This document shows, piece after piece, positions 1 to 6,825 of a stretch of DNA of 64,000 nucleotides. The notes beneath the pieces are model-generated. The model did no database searches, was not told where the DNA came from, and was given only the letters and a program-made list of their open reading frames with translations. The DNA is from an uncultured Holdemanella sp. (GTDB lineage: Bacteria; Bacillota_I; Bacilli_A; Erysipelotrichales; Erysipelotrichaceae), in assembly GCF_934754935.1 (NCBI RefSeq), contig NZ_CAKVJB010000012.1, forward strand, positions 1 through 64,000, read 5' to 3'. The position numbers and the translations under genes are program-made. Position 1 is the stretch's first letter; each line of letters starts with the position of its first letter.

Positions 1-245
1 GAAAATTTGACATAAAAAAAGCGCTACATAAGCGACATTTGGAATATTTACGATTTTACAACTGTCGAACTACCGATTTAAAAAACCGTTTGAATGACAA
101 ATTAAACTACATCACGAAAATAAAAGGCCAGCGTAATAAAGCACAGGATGAACTATCAGAAATAAGAAAAATTCTTGAATTATCAGATGATATCTCATTA
201 AGAGAATATATTTTAAATTTAAAATCATCTATTGACAAAGAATAG
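1..245 (+). CDS. 3' end of an unidentified gene (truncated by window edge)
   Basis: The reading frame is open to the left edge (in frame from base 3) and ends at TAG 243-245. The visible ~80 residues are rich in Lys, Arg and Glu and look helical or coiled-coil, so this is the C-terminus of a longer protein. A TTG at 39 could be read as a start, but upstream codons remain open and no ribosome site precedes it. I do not recognise the family. It runs convergently towards the AAA+ gene and shares the terminator at 316-344. Confidence 0.5.
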   Translation, partial: KFDIKKALHKRHLEYLRFYNCRTTDLKNRLNDKLNYITKIKGQRNKAQDELSEIRKILELSDDISLREYILNLKSSIDKE

Positions 246-315
246 TTATCTAGGTATCATTTAAGTACAAAGAGATCTTTTTCCGGAGTGAGAAAGATAT
301 TATTAATTTTTCAAA

Positions 316-344
316 GAAAAGGAGTTCATGGTGAGCTCCTTTTC
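316..344. terminator. Bidirectional terminator between convergent genes
   Basis: There is a 12-bp stem (316-327 with 333-344, one G-T pair) with the loop ATGGT. It lies between the + strand gene ending at 245 and the minus strand AAA+ gene ending at 421. Flanks are A/T-rich on both sides, as expected for a shared terminator. Confidence 0.7.
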
Positions 345-420
345 ATTTAATATAACAACACATTTAAATTTGTAAAATGGTGAAAATACCATGCTATCTC
401 CGCCATTTCTTATATCATCT

Positions 421-1512
421 TTAACTGTGAGAAATTAAAGAAACAAATGTATCTTTAATCTTTTTATTCAAATCGCGCATATTTTTGTATTGTGAAACAC
501 GAATTTGGCCAACTATATCGTCAAAAAGGCTTTCTGGTATATCATCCGATACTAATTCTTTATATTTAGATATGATTTGATTTACTCTGAAATCAACAAA
601 CTTTTGCTTATCCTTGTTAGTAAGCAAATTAAAAACGCCTTTATAGTCGAATCTAGATCTTAATTCAGGTGAAATTTTACTTTCAAAATTACCCTTTGTA
701 ATGTTTGACGTGAAAACAATTATGTAACCATTAACATCATATTCATCAGCTTGTGAGTTAACAATTTTACCATTCTCTAGAACATCCAAAAAGTAATTGA
801 ACACAGCGTTATTTGCTTTTTCAAATTCATCTATAAGAATTATGCCTACATCCGACTCACAAACTCTCTTTACCAATTCACCACCATCACTACCTACATA
901 CCCTAATGGACTTCCAATCAAACTATTCAATGCATCATGGCTACTGTAATTTCCAAAATTAATTTTTGCTAATTTTGAGTTACTTCCTAACGCTTTATGA
1001 ACGGCTCTAGCAACCTCAGTTTTCCCAATGCCAGAATCACCCATTAAGAACAATGAAAGGATTTTGTGTTCACCCAATTTATTAAACACTCGAAATGAAG
1101 TTACAAGATTTTTAAATTCTTCTTTAAACTGCTGATGTCCATATAAACTAGCATCAAAATCTTCAAAAAACTTTGTTAATTCAGAATCATTCAAATCCGT
1201 AATCTTTCTTACATGCGCTGAGTTCCCAATAGATGCTCTATCTTTTTCAACAGGCAACTCTTCACCTTCTATCTCAACATCAGAATAATCATCTAAAACA
1301 TTGCGAAATATGTATTTAACATCATCCTCATAAACTTTATCACAAATAAATGTAGTATTATCTTTAAAATCACTTAAAAGACGTTCAAATAAATACAATT
1401 GTGATTCATTAGCCTTCAGTAAGCTGACAATAGATGTTATATCCACATAATACTGTTTAGATTCATCCAACCATTTAATATATTCAATATGGTCAAAAGT
1501 TGAACCACTCAA
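421..1512 (-). CDS. Clp-like AAA+ ATPase with novel N-terminal region
   Basis: AAA+ ATPase of the ClpA/ClpB C-terminal (AAA_2) type. Walker A is GDSGIGKT near residue 158, followed by a ClpB-like LIGSPLGYVG pore-loop region. Walker B is ILIDEFEKA near 222, and a sensor/arginine-finger segment ELRSRFDY lies near 290. The first ~115 residues match nothing I recognise, and there is no second AAA domain or Clp N-domain. It is therefore a single-module remodelling ATPase of 363 residues rather than a housekeeping Clp. The start is uncertain: no ATG is available, TTG at 1512 has AGGGA about 10 nt upstream, and the frame stays open further up. It lies 77 bp downstream of the DUF6414-like gene, probably co-transcribed, which suggests a two-component unit. 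Defence or stress is possible but unproven. Confidence 0.8.
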   Translation of the reverse strand: MSGSTFDHIEYIKWLDESKQYYVDITSIVSLLKANESQLYLFERLLSDFKDNTTFICDKVYEDDVKYIFRNVLDDYSDVEIEGEELPVEKDRASIGNSAHVRKITDLNDSELTKFFEDFDASLYGHQQFKEEFKNLVTSFRVFNKLGEHKILSLFLMGDSGIGKTEVARAVHKALGSNSKLAKINFGNYSSHDALNSLIGSPLGYVGSDGGELVKRVCESDVGIILIDEFEKANNAVFNYFLDVLENGKIVNSQADEYDVNGYIIVFTSNITKGNFESKISPELRSRFDYKGVFNLLTNKDKQKFVDFRVNQIISKYKELVSDDIPESLFDDIVGQIRVSQYKNMRDLNKKIKDTFVSLISHS

Positions 1513-1589
1513 AAATTCAAATCCCTAAACAAGCTGATTTGATTTAAATTTAAAATATTGTTGTCTAGTATAAAAAAATACTTTATTCA

Positions 1590-2462
1590 CTAAACACCCT
1601 TCTTTCTCTGTTTCTTGTGTTTTAACTCATCATCATAACTATCAAATTTGATAACTTGAACAATCGCTAAAAGATCAATATAGTTATAGTCTTCATTATC
1701 AATTTCACTTTCCAATTTAGTTTCTTGTGAAATAGAGTATTGGCTTTCATGTATATCAGAATCGGTTTCATCATTTAAATCTTCTCCAATCTCTGAAAAA
1801 TAATCAAAAGAGTTTTTAAGACTATGAATCTTTGTCTTTCCCTTGTATATACCTATTATTGAAACGTTTCCTACAAATAAATCATCCACATTATATGAAC
1901 TTTCGAATTCATTTTCAAAAGTTAACGGTATCTTTATTAAAAGCTTTTCATCACTATCATGTAATTCACCTTTTAGTTTATAAGAATAGTCTTTGAACAT
2001 AGAATTTAAAACGTTATTAACATCAAGTCCACCAGTATCCGCTGGATGCATACCTTTGAACATACCATTAGAAAACATCTTTACAGTTCGAAGTTCCATT
2101 TCATTTTCTAACAAAAGTGATACGTTATCTACTCTAATAAGTTGTCCTTCTGGAACACCATCAAAACCAGAAGAAGCAATCTTGCATTTCTCAATCACTT
2201 CATTTAAAATCAGCGATTTTGTCATAATAATCTTAAAATTTTCAAGAACTTTTTGCGAATCTGATGATTCTGCTTTAACATCAGCTCCTAGCACTGTTTT
2301 AAAAAGACCAAAGCCTTTAATACCTATTTTTGCCTCTAATCCAGCATCAACCGTATTCCCTTGATTTTTCTCGATTGTTTCATCTGTTTTGATCACATTA
2401 CTTAACATCATTTTTATCTCATATACTTTTGAAAAATTTAAGTAATAAATATTAAATAACAT
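1590..2462 (-). CDS. DUF6414-like hypothetical protein, partner of the AAA+ ATPase
   Basis: About 290 residues without signal peptide or membrane segment. The N-terminus (YYLNFSKVYEIKMM) and the following Gly/Lys-rich stretch resemble proteins annotated DUF6414 as I remember them; I cannot verify this here. The C-terminal ~60 residues are acidic, and the last residues are strongly basic. An ATG five codons upstream (2477) is possible, but GGAGG placed five bases before the ATG at 2462 decides for the shorter form. It is the first gene of a likely two-gene operon with the AAA+ ATPase. Function unknown. Confidence 0.6.
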   Translation of the reverse strand: MLFNIYYLNFSKVYEIKMMLSNVIKTDETIEKNQGNTVDAGLEAKIGIKGFGLFKTVLGADVKAESSDSQKVLENFKIIMTKSLILNEVIEKCKIASSGFDGVPEGQLIRVDNVSLLLENEMELRTVKMFSNGMFKGMHPADTGGLDVNNVLNSMFKDYSYKLKGELHDSDEKLLIKIPLTFENEFESSYNVDDLFVGNVSIIGIYKGKTKIHSLKNSFDYFSEIGEDLNDETDSDIHESQYSISQETKLESEIDNEDYNYIDLLAIVQVIKFDSYDDELKHKKQRKKGV

Positions 2463-2632
2463 ACCTACCTCCAACATTATTTTTTTCTAAGTATCTTACA
2501 CAGTTATTGTTTCAAAAATAACAATACCTCTCATCAATTTTTTACTCCATTAATGATAACATATTCTCCTTCACATATTATAAATTCTCGATTTCATCCA
2601 ATCTAGATACAATTGATAACAACTACATTTCT

Positions 2633-2818
2633 TTATGAATCTGTATTCTTCTTTAAATAATCTGCTACATTAACTACAGAAATACCTTGATCATCTTTCT
2701 TTAATAAATTAAAGCTATGTTTACAAAGAGGCAAATTCAATATATCTAAATTGCGTGTTGTAAAGAATAACTGATTGATCATTAAAGATAAAATTTCCTT
2801 TTCAATATATGAACTCAC
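2633..2818 (-). CDS. Small orphan ORF, possibly a gene remnant
   Basis: Sixty-one codons from a GTG start with only a poor ribosome site. The frame stays open for 14 more protein-like codons upstream (to about 2860) without a usable start codon, so this may be the tail of a decayed gene rather than an intact small protein. No family recognised, no membrane segment. Confidence 0.3.
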   Translation of the reverse strand: MSSYIEKEILSLMINQLFFTTRNLDILNLPLCKHSFNLLKKDDQGISVVNVADYLKKNTDS

Positions 2819-2921
2819 AATCTTTCTTAGATCAGAAATCTCTAAAACAACATAAATTATCTAGTTTTAAATCCATTATAATCATATGCATCAACCTCTT
2901 TATTATCAAACAAAAAATAAA

Positions 2922-3008
2922 AGATCAACCCCCGGCACATAGGCATACTCAGTAATTACTCACCTACCCCATTCTGGGACCCAGCGTTAATCCTTCGTAA
3001 GTTGATCT
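2922..3008. other. Structured 87-nt intergenic element with 8-bp closing stem
   Basis: AGATCAAC at 2922-2929 is perfectly complementary to GTTGATCT at 3001-3008. The enclosed 71 nt are much more G/C-rich than the surroundings and contain further short pairings, such as the AGTAATTACT palindrome near 2951-2960. On the minus strand the closing stem is followed by a T-rich run (2911-2921), and on the plus strand by GTTTATATTTT. It could be a small noncoding RNA, a riboswitch remnant or a mobile-element end. I could not assign it to SRP RNA, tRNA, T-box or any riboswitch I know. Confidence 0.45.
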
Positions 3009-3052
3009 GTGTTTATATTTTACTAAAAATCAATTTTAAAGTATCAATGAAT

Positions 3053-3082
3053 TTGTCAATTATTAATGTTTTATGCTAAATT
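3053..3082 (+). promoter_or_regulatory. Candidate promoter of the tandem-repeat RNA
   Basis: TTGTCA (3053-3058), an 18-nt spacer and TAAATT (3077-3082) on the plus strand, placed just before the structured RNA region. No protein start follows, so it would drive a noncoding transcript starting near 3088. Confidence 0.45.
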
Positions 3083-3129
3083 ATAAGTAGAGATAGAAAT
3101 ATCTTCAGTGAACAAGCACTTTAAGCTGA

Positions 3130-3282
3130 AGACAATAGGAAGTCGATAAAACATCCTAATCGTGGTCACTATAAGTGATGGGGTGACAACCACCAGCAAA
3201 GTTGTAGACAATAGGAAGTCGTTAAAATATCCTAATCATTGTCGCTAATAGCGATGGGCTGACAGCCAGCAGATAAACTTGT
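3130..3282 (+). repeat. Two tandem copies of a ~76-nt structured repeat
   Basis: Copy 1 starts at 3130 and copy 2 at 3206; both begin AGACAATAGGAAGTCG and continue with clear similarity (ATCCTAATC, GTGATGGG/GCGATGGG, TGACA.CCA). Differences are concentrated in positions that pair with each other, which points to selection on RNA structure. Confidence 0.75.
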
Positions 3283-3291
3283 ATTCTAATC

Positions 3292-3314
3292 AGATGTCTT
3301 AGGACATCTTTTTT
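3292..3314 (+). terminator. Terminator of the candidate noncoding RNA
   Basis: AGATGTC (3292-3298) pairs with GACATCT (3303-3309) around the loop TTAG and is followed by a run of T residues to 3314. It is oriented for plus-strand transcription. Confidence 0.8.
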
Positions 3315-3334
3315 GTTAGATTCATTTTACTAAA

Positions 3335-3360
3335 CAAAAAAGAGTTCAATCTAGAACTCT
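3335..3360 (-). terminator. Terminator of the amidase/RICIN gene
   Basis: Stem 3341-3347 with 3354-3360 (AGAGTTC/GAACTCT), loop of six, followed on the minus strand by six T residues (3335-3340). It begins at the stop codon of the gene ending at 3360. Confidence 0.85.
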
Positions 3361-6300
3361 TATTTACTTAATAATACTTTAACCATGACTACAATATCAT
3401 AACCATAGTTCTTGGCAGATGCCCAACCATATCCATTTGGATTTTCTTTAATACCCAACCATTCTACATATGGCGCACTATTACGAGTAACCAAATTAAA
3501 TCTTGGATCCACACACGCATTGTTTAATGGGCTTGTTGAAGCATAAGCCTTTAAATGTTGAATTTGAGCTCGAATTCCAGTACGAACATCCTTAAAAGAA
3601 GCCCCATGTACAGCACCCGTTGCACCAATACCTGCAAAGTTATATTGGTTTGGCAATACATCACCACCATACTTTAGAAAGCCAGTTTCCTTCATACATT
3701 GCGTAAAGGCAACCTCTGCCTTAACACCCTCAGCATTTGCTTCTTCATAAAAGATTTGTGCAAACTGCTCAATTGTACTAGCACCACCCTTGGCAAGACT
3801 TCCATCATACTTACCCTCATATTTTGCCTTGAATGTATCATATCCACTCGCATTCGCCTTATAATAACGAACCATTTGAGCAACACTAGTCTGACTTGTA
3901 CCCATAATCTTTGTCAAACTTACTTGTGCATCTTTACTAATATATTCAAACACCCACTTTTGAGCAGCCGAGTTATTTGAAGTATACAATTGAATATTTG
4001 AACCATTCTGAATCTTACCACCATATACATCTAAAACGCGACTTGAATGCAATGCTGAAATAATCTTAAGATTTTGATTACTATCAAATGCAACGATCCA
4101 CTTTTGATTATATCCATTCGACTGACTTTGTTGATTTACATTCGCACTATTTCCACTTGAAGTAGCCGTCAAATACATACCTGAATTGACATTTTTAAAA
4201 GATACATATCCTTTTGAATCATGTGAAACCAACCATTTCTGTGCATCCGTTTTATTCAAAGAATATAATTGAATATTTGCTCCAGAATAAGAACTTGCAC
4301 TTTCTACATCTAACGTAAACTTCACATCACGATTTTTAATGTAGTAAACACCATCATCCATCATGTTCTTATTTTGTGCGGCCAATTGATCCAATTTTTC
4401 TAGTTCTGTCACAACTTTATTAAACTGCCACTGTTGAGCTATAGAATCATTATCTGAATATAACTGAATATTTGTTCCTGAACGAGTTGTACCACCACAC
4501 AAATCAATTACATAATTTGGATCTAATGCTGAAATAATTGTATAACCAGAAGTATTCTTCTTAATAATCCATTTTTGTGCACGACTACCATTAGAAGAAT
4601 ACTGCCAAATATTTTGACTATTCTTTACTGTACCACTATACAAATCTAAAGCTTTGCCTGATTTAACATTCGTAATTGTGACATATCCATTTGAATCATT
4701 TTTAATTTTAAATGTTTGTGCCATAGATCCATTACGGGTATACAATTGAATATTCGCACCACTCGATGTTGAACCACCATATACATCAAAACCATAACTA
4801 TTATTTTTTGCACTACAAATTTCATACTCACCATCCGCAATCGTATTTTTATTTTGTAATGCGAGAGTATCAAGACGTTCTTCTTTCGTCACATATTTTG
4901 TCAAATTCCATTTTTGACCAGAAGATCCTGTATAACAATATAATTGAATATTTCTACCACTTGTTGCTTGTCCACCACTCAAATCCAATACATAATTTGG
5001 ATTTAATGCAGAAACAATCACATAACTATTACCATCTTTTTTAATAATCCATTTTTGTGCACGAGTACCATTTGAAGTATATTGCCAAATATTCTGTTCA
5101 TTCTGTGCAGTACCGCCATATACATCTAATACTTTACCTGATTTTGCGTTTGTGATAGTTACATACCCTTTGGCATCATGACTCACTTTGAATAACTGAG
5201 CTATTGTATCATTGCCATTATATAATTGAACATTAGCTCCATTTGTTGTATGACCACCATAAATATCAAATACATATTTTGTGTTTATACTTGACTGAAT
5301 CAAATAAGTTCCATCCGCAATTAGATTTTTATTTTGACTTGCCAAAGTATCCAATTCTAAATATTTTTGTTGCAAACCTAAAGCATTCACAATACCCTTC
5401 GCATCCGCTACACCTAATTGTTGCAGTTTTGCATCTGAACTTAAATACTTATTATATTCATCCGGATTATTTAAGAAACAATGCTCAATAATTAAACCCG
5501 AAATATTTTGTTCTTTCGCATAACGAATAATACCATAATAATCTCTATCACTACTATTTGGATTTGATGAAGTAGAACCATCCATATAGTTTCTAATTTT
5601 AATACCACGATCATATAGACCTAAGGCAACCAATTGACTCTGTATGGCTTTAGCCATAGCTTGTCCATTACTTGATAAACTCGCATTTCCACTTGTATTT
5701 GGAAAATATACTTCAGCACCATGAGCAGAAGTATTTGTTGCTGAATTTAAGTGAATACTAATGATATAAGAAGCCCCAGCCTTTTTAGCAGTCATAACAC
5801 GATTAATAAGATCCTGTGATGCATTTTCACTTGGTCTTGTGTCCGTTGTTCTTGTCATTACAACATTCACATCATATTTCTCTAATTCTTCTTTACAATA
5901 ATTGGCAATCTTTAATGTTAAAGCCGACTCTTTTTGACCAAAGGCATTCGCACCTGAATCACTACCACCATGTCCTGGGTCCAAACAAATTGTCATACCA
6001 CCAGTTGCTGCTCTAGAAAATTCATCAATTGACATAATAGAAGCCTCACTTGCCATGCCATTTGCGATTTCTTCTTCTGCTTTATTTACATCCGTAACTT
6101 GAATCACACCCTCTTGATTCGTTGAGTCTTGAGTTAAATCCGGTAATGTTTCATCATAGCCAACATATTCTTGATCCACACCAAATTTAATATCCATCTC
6201 TAAATCACTAAAATTCAAATAATAAGCTTGCCCATTATAATCATAATGAAATGAAGTCACTTGATATTCACCCTTATTACTAAAGACATTCGAAAACTTC

Positions 6301-6725
6301 ACTAAATTACCAACAGTTTCTGAACTCTCTAAATCCAAAGTTGTTCCATCCTCTTTTTGAATGGTAATCTTAAAATTTGAATATCCATCTGTATTATTTA
6401 ATGAAAGAACAAAGTTTTCTGTTTCCTGAGACGATACGACTGGACTATCCACCAAGAAATATTCCATCATAGTTGAATCACCCATTTGTTCTTCTACGTC
6501 TGTATCTGTATTTTCTTCAACAACCTCATCTGATTCATCCTCAACATTTTCCTCTTCTGAAGTTGTTTCTTCAGTTGTATTTGTATCTTCTGTATTTGTT
6601 TCTTCAACTGTCTCTTCTTGTGTAATTTCATCTTCTGCAAATACAGTATATGTATTTGACAAAGTAGAAACAGACATAAATAAACTTAATACTAAAGCTA
6701 AAACTGGTTTCAATCTTTTATGCAT
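3360..6725 (-). CDS. Secreted bifunctional autolysin: amidase, RICIN repeats, glucosaminidase
   Basis: A 1121-residue secreted peptidoglycan hydrolase. It has a signal peptide (1-30, ending VFA), an acidic Thr/Glu-rich spacer (~34-80) and an Ig-like or unknown region (~95-170). An N-acetylmuramoyl-L-alanine amidase domain (Amidase_3, ~245-455) follows, with zinc and catalytic residues visible in DPGHGG, QKESAL, SIHLN and IIEHCFLNN. Then come three to four ricin-type beta-trefoil modules (~460-955) with recurring YGG...NIQLY...AQKW motifs that presumably bind carbohydrate. The C-terminal endo-beta-N-acetylglucosaminidase domain (~985-1121) has the likely catalytic Glu in MKETGF. Having both hydrolases in one chain separated by lectin repeats resembles staphylococcal Atl in logic but with RICIN in place of GW repeats. 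It has its own promoter (6753-6781) and terminator. Confidence 0.9.
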   Translation of the reverse strand: MHKRLKPVLALVLSLFMSVSTLSNTYTVFAEDEITQEETVEETNTEDTNTTEETTSEEENVEDESDEVVEENTDTDVEEQMGDSTMMEYFLVDSPVVSSQETENFVLSLNNTDGYSNFKITIQKEDGTTLDLESSETVGNLVKFSNVFSNKGEYQVTSFHYDYNGQAYYLNFSDLEMDIKFGVDQEYVGYDETLPDLTQDSTNQEGVIQVTDVNKAEEEIANGMASEASIMSIDEFSRAATGGMTICLDPGHGGSDSGANAFGQKESALTLKIANYCKEELEKYDVNVVMTRTTDTRPSENASQDLINRVMTAKKAGASYIISIHLNSATNTSAHGAEVYFPNTSGNASLSSNGQAMAKAIQSQLVALGLYDRGIKIRNYMDGSTSSNPNSSDRDYYGIIRYAKEQNISGLIIEHCFLNNPDEYNKYLSSDAKLQQLGVADAKGIVNALGLQQKYLELDTLASQNKNLIADGTYLIQSSINTKYVFDIYGGHTTNGANVQLYNGNDTIAQLFKVSHDAKGYVTITNAKSGKVLDVYGGTAQNEQNIWQYTSNGTRAQKWIIKKDGNSYVIVSALNPNYVLDLSGGQATSGRNIQLYCYTGSSGQKWNLTKYVTKEERLDTLALQNKNTIADGEYEICSAKNNSYGFDVYGGSTSSGANIQLYTRNGSMAQTFKIKNDSNGYVTITNVKSGKALDLYSGTVKNSQNIWQYSSNGSRAQKWIIKKNTSGYTIISALDPNYVIDLCGGTTRSGTNIQLYSDNDSIAQQWQFNKVVTELEKLDQLAAQNKNMMDDGVYYIKNRDVKFTLDVESASSYSGANIQLYSLNKTDAQKWLVSHDSKGYVSFKNVNSGMYLTATSSGNSANVNQQSQSNGYNQKWIVAFDSNQNLKIISALHSSRVLDVYGGKIQNGSNIQLYTSNNSAAQKWVFEYISKDAQVSLTKIMGTSQTSVAQMVRYYKANASGYDTFKAKYEGKYDGSLAKGGASTIEQFAQIFYEEANAEGVKAEVAFTQCMKETGFLKYGGDVLPNQYNFAGIGATGAVHGASFKDVRTGIRAQIQHLKAYASTSPLNNACVDPRFNLVTRNSAPYVEWLGIKENPNGYGWASAKNYGYDIVVMVKVLLSK

Positions 6726-6752
6726 TGTCTCCCCCTCTTTCCAATCCTCTTT

Positions 6753-6781
6753 ATTTTAAAGGAATCCAAAAACAATTTCAA
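6753..6781 (-). promoter_or_regulatory. Sigma-A-type promoter of the autolysin gene
   Basis: On the minus strand TTGAAA (6776-6781), 17 nt, TAAAAT (6753-6758), about 27 nt before the start codon. GGGGGAG lies immediately upstream of the ATG. Confidence 0.65.
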
Positions 6782-6788
6782 TATAACT

Positions 6789-6820
6789 TAAAAATAACCA
6801 AGCGTATAAAACGCCTGGTT
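6789..6820 (-). terminator. Terminator of the C39/RICIN gene
   Basis: A 10-bp stem (6796-6805 with 6811-6820, one G-T pair) with a five-base loop. It is followed on the minus strand by ATTTTT and sits five bases past the stop codon at 6826. Confidence 0.8.
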
Positions 6821-6825
6821 ATAGA

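Larger units (their letters stand above)
3088..3315 (+). ncRNA. Candidate ~230-nt noncoding RNA with tandem structured modules
   Basis: The region has all parts of an independent RNA gene on the plus strand. A promoter-like sequence is upstream. A 5' hairpin follows (TCTTCAG 3102-3108 with CTGAAGA 3126-3132), then two related ~76-nt modules (3130-3205 and 3206-3282), then an intrinsic terminator (3292-3314). Within the modules a small stem keeps pairing by compensatory change: TCACT/AGTGA in copy 1 becomes TCGCT/AGCGA in copy 2. TAGGA/TCCTA pairing is kept in both. No ORF of note lies inside and the next gene is convergent, so it is not an obvious leader. Class unknown; tandem riboswitch-like aptamers or a stand-alone sRNA are both possible. 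Confidence 0.5.

Noticed and set aside
1993..2364. A 123-codon open frame on the plus strand
   Set aside because: Antisense to the DUF6414-like gene, Ser/Pro-rich composition typical of a reverse-strand shadow, no ribosome site.
2922..3008. SRP (4.5S) RNA, T-box or c-di-AMP riboswitch
   Set aside because: The SRP GGAAGGAAGCAG core and the T-box GGGTGGNACCGCG core are absent; resemblance to ydaO segments is too partial to support.
3900..5350. Repetitive DNA as a mobile-element signature
   Set aside because: The periodicity is explained by RICIN protein repeats; no transposase or terminal inverted repeats are present.
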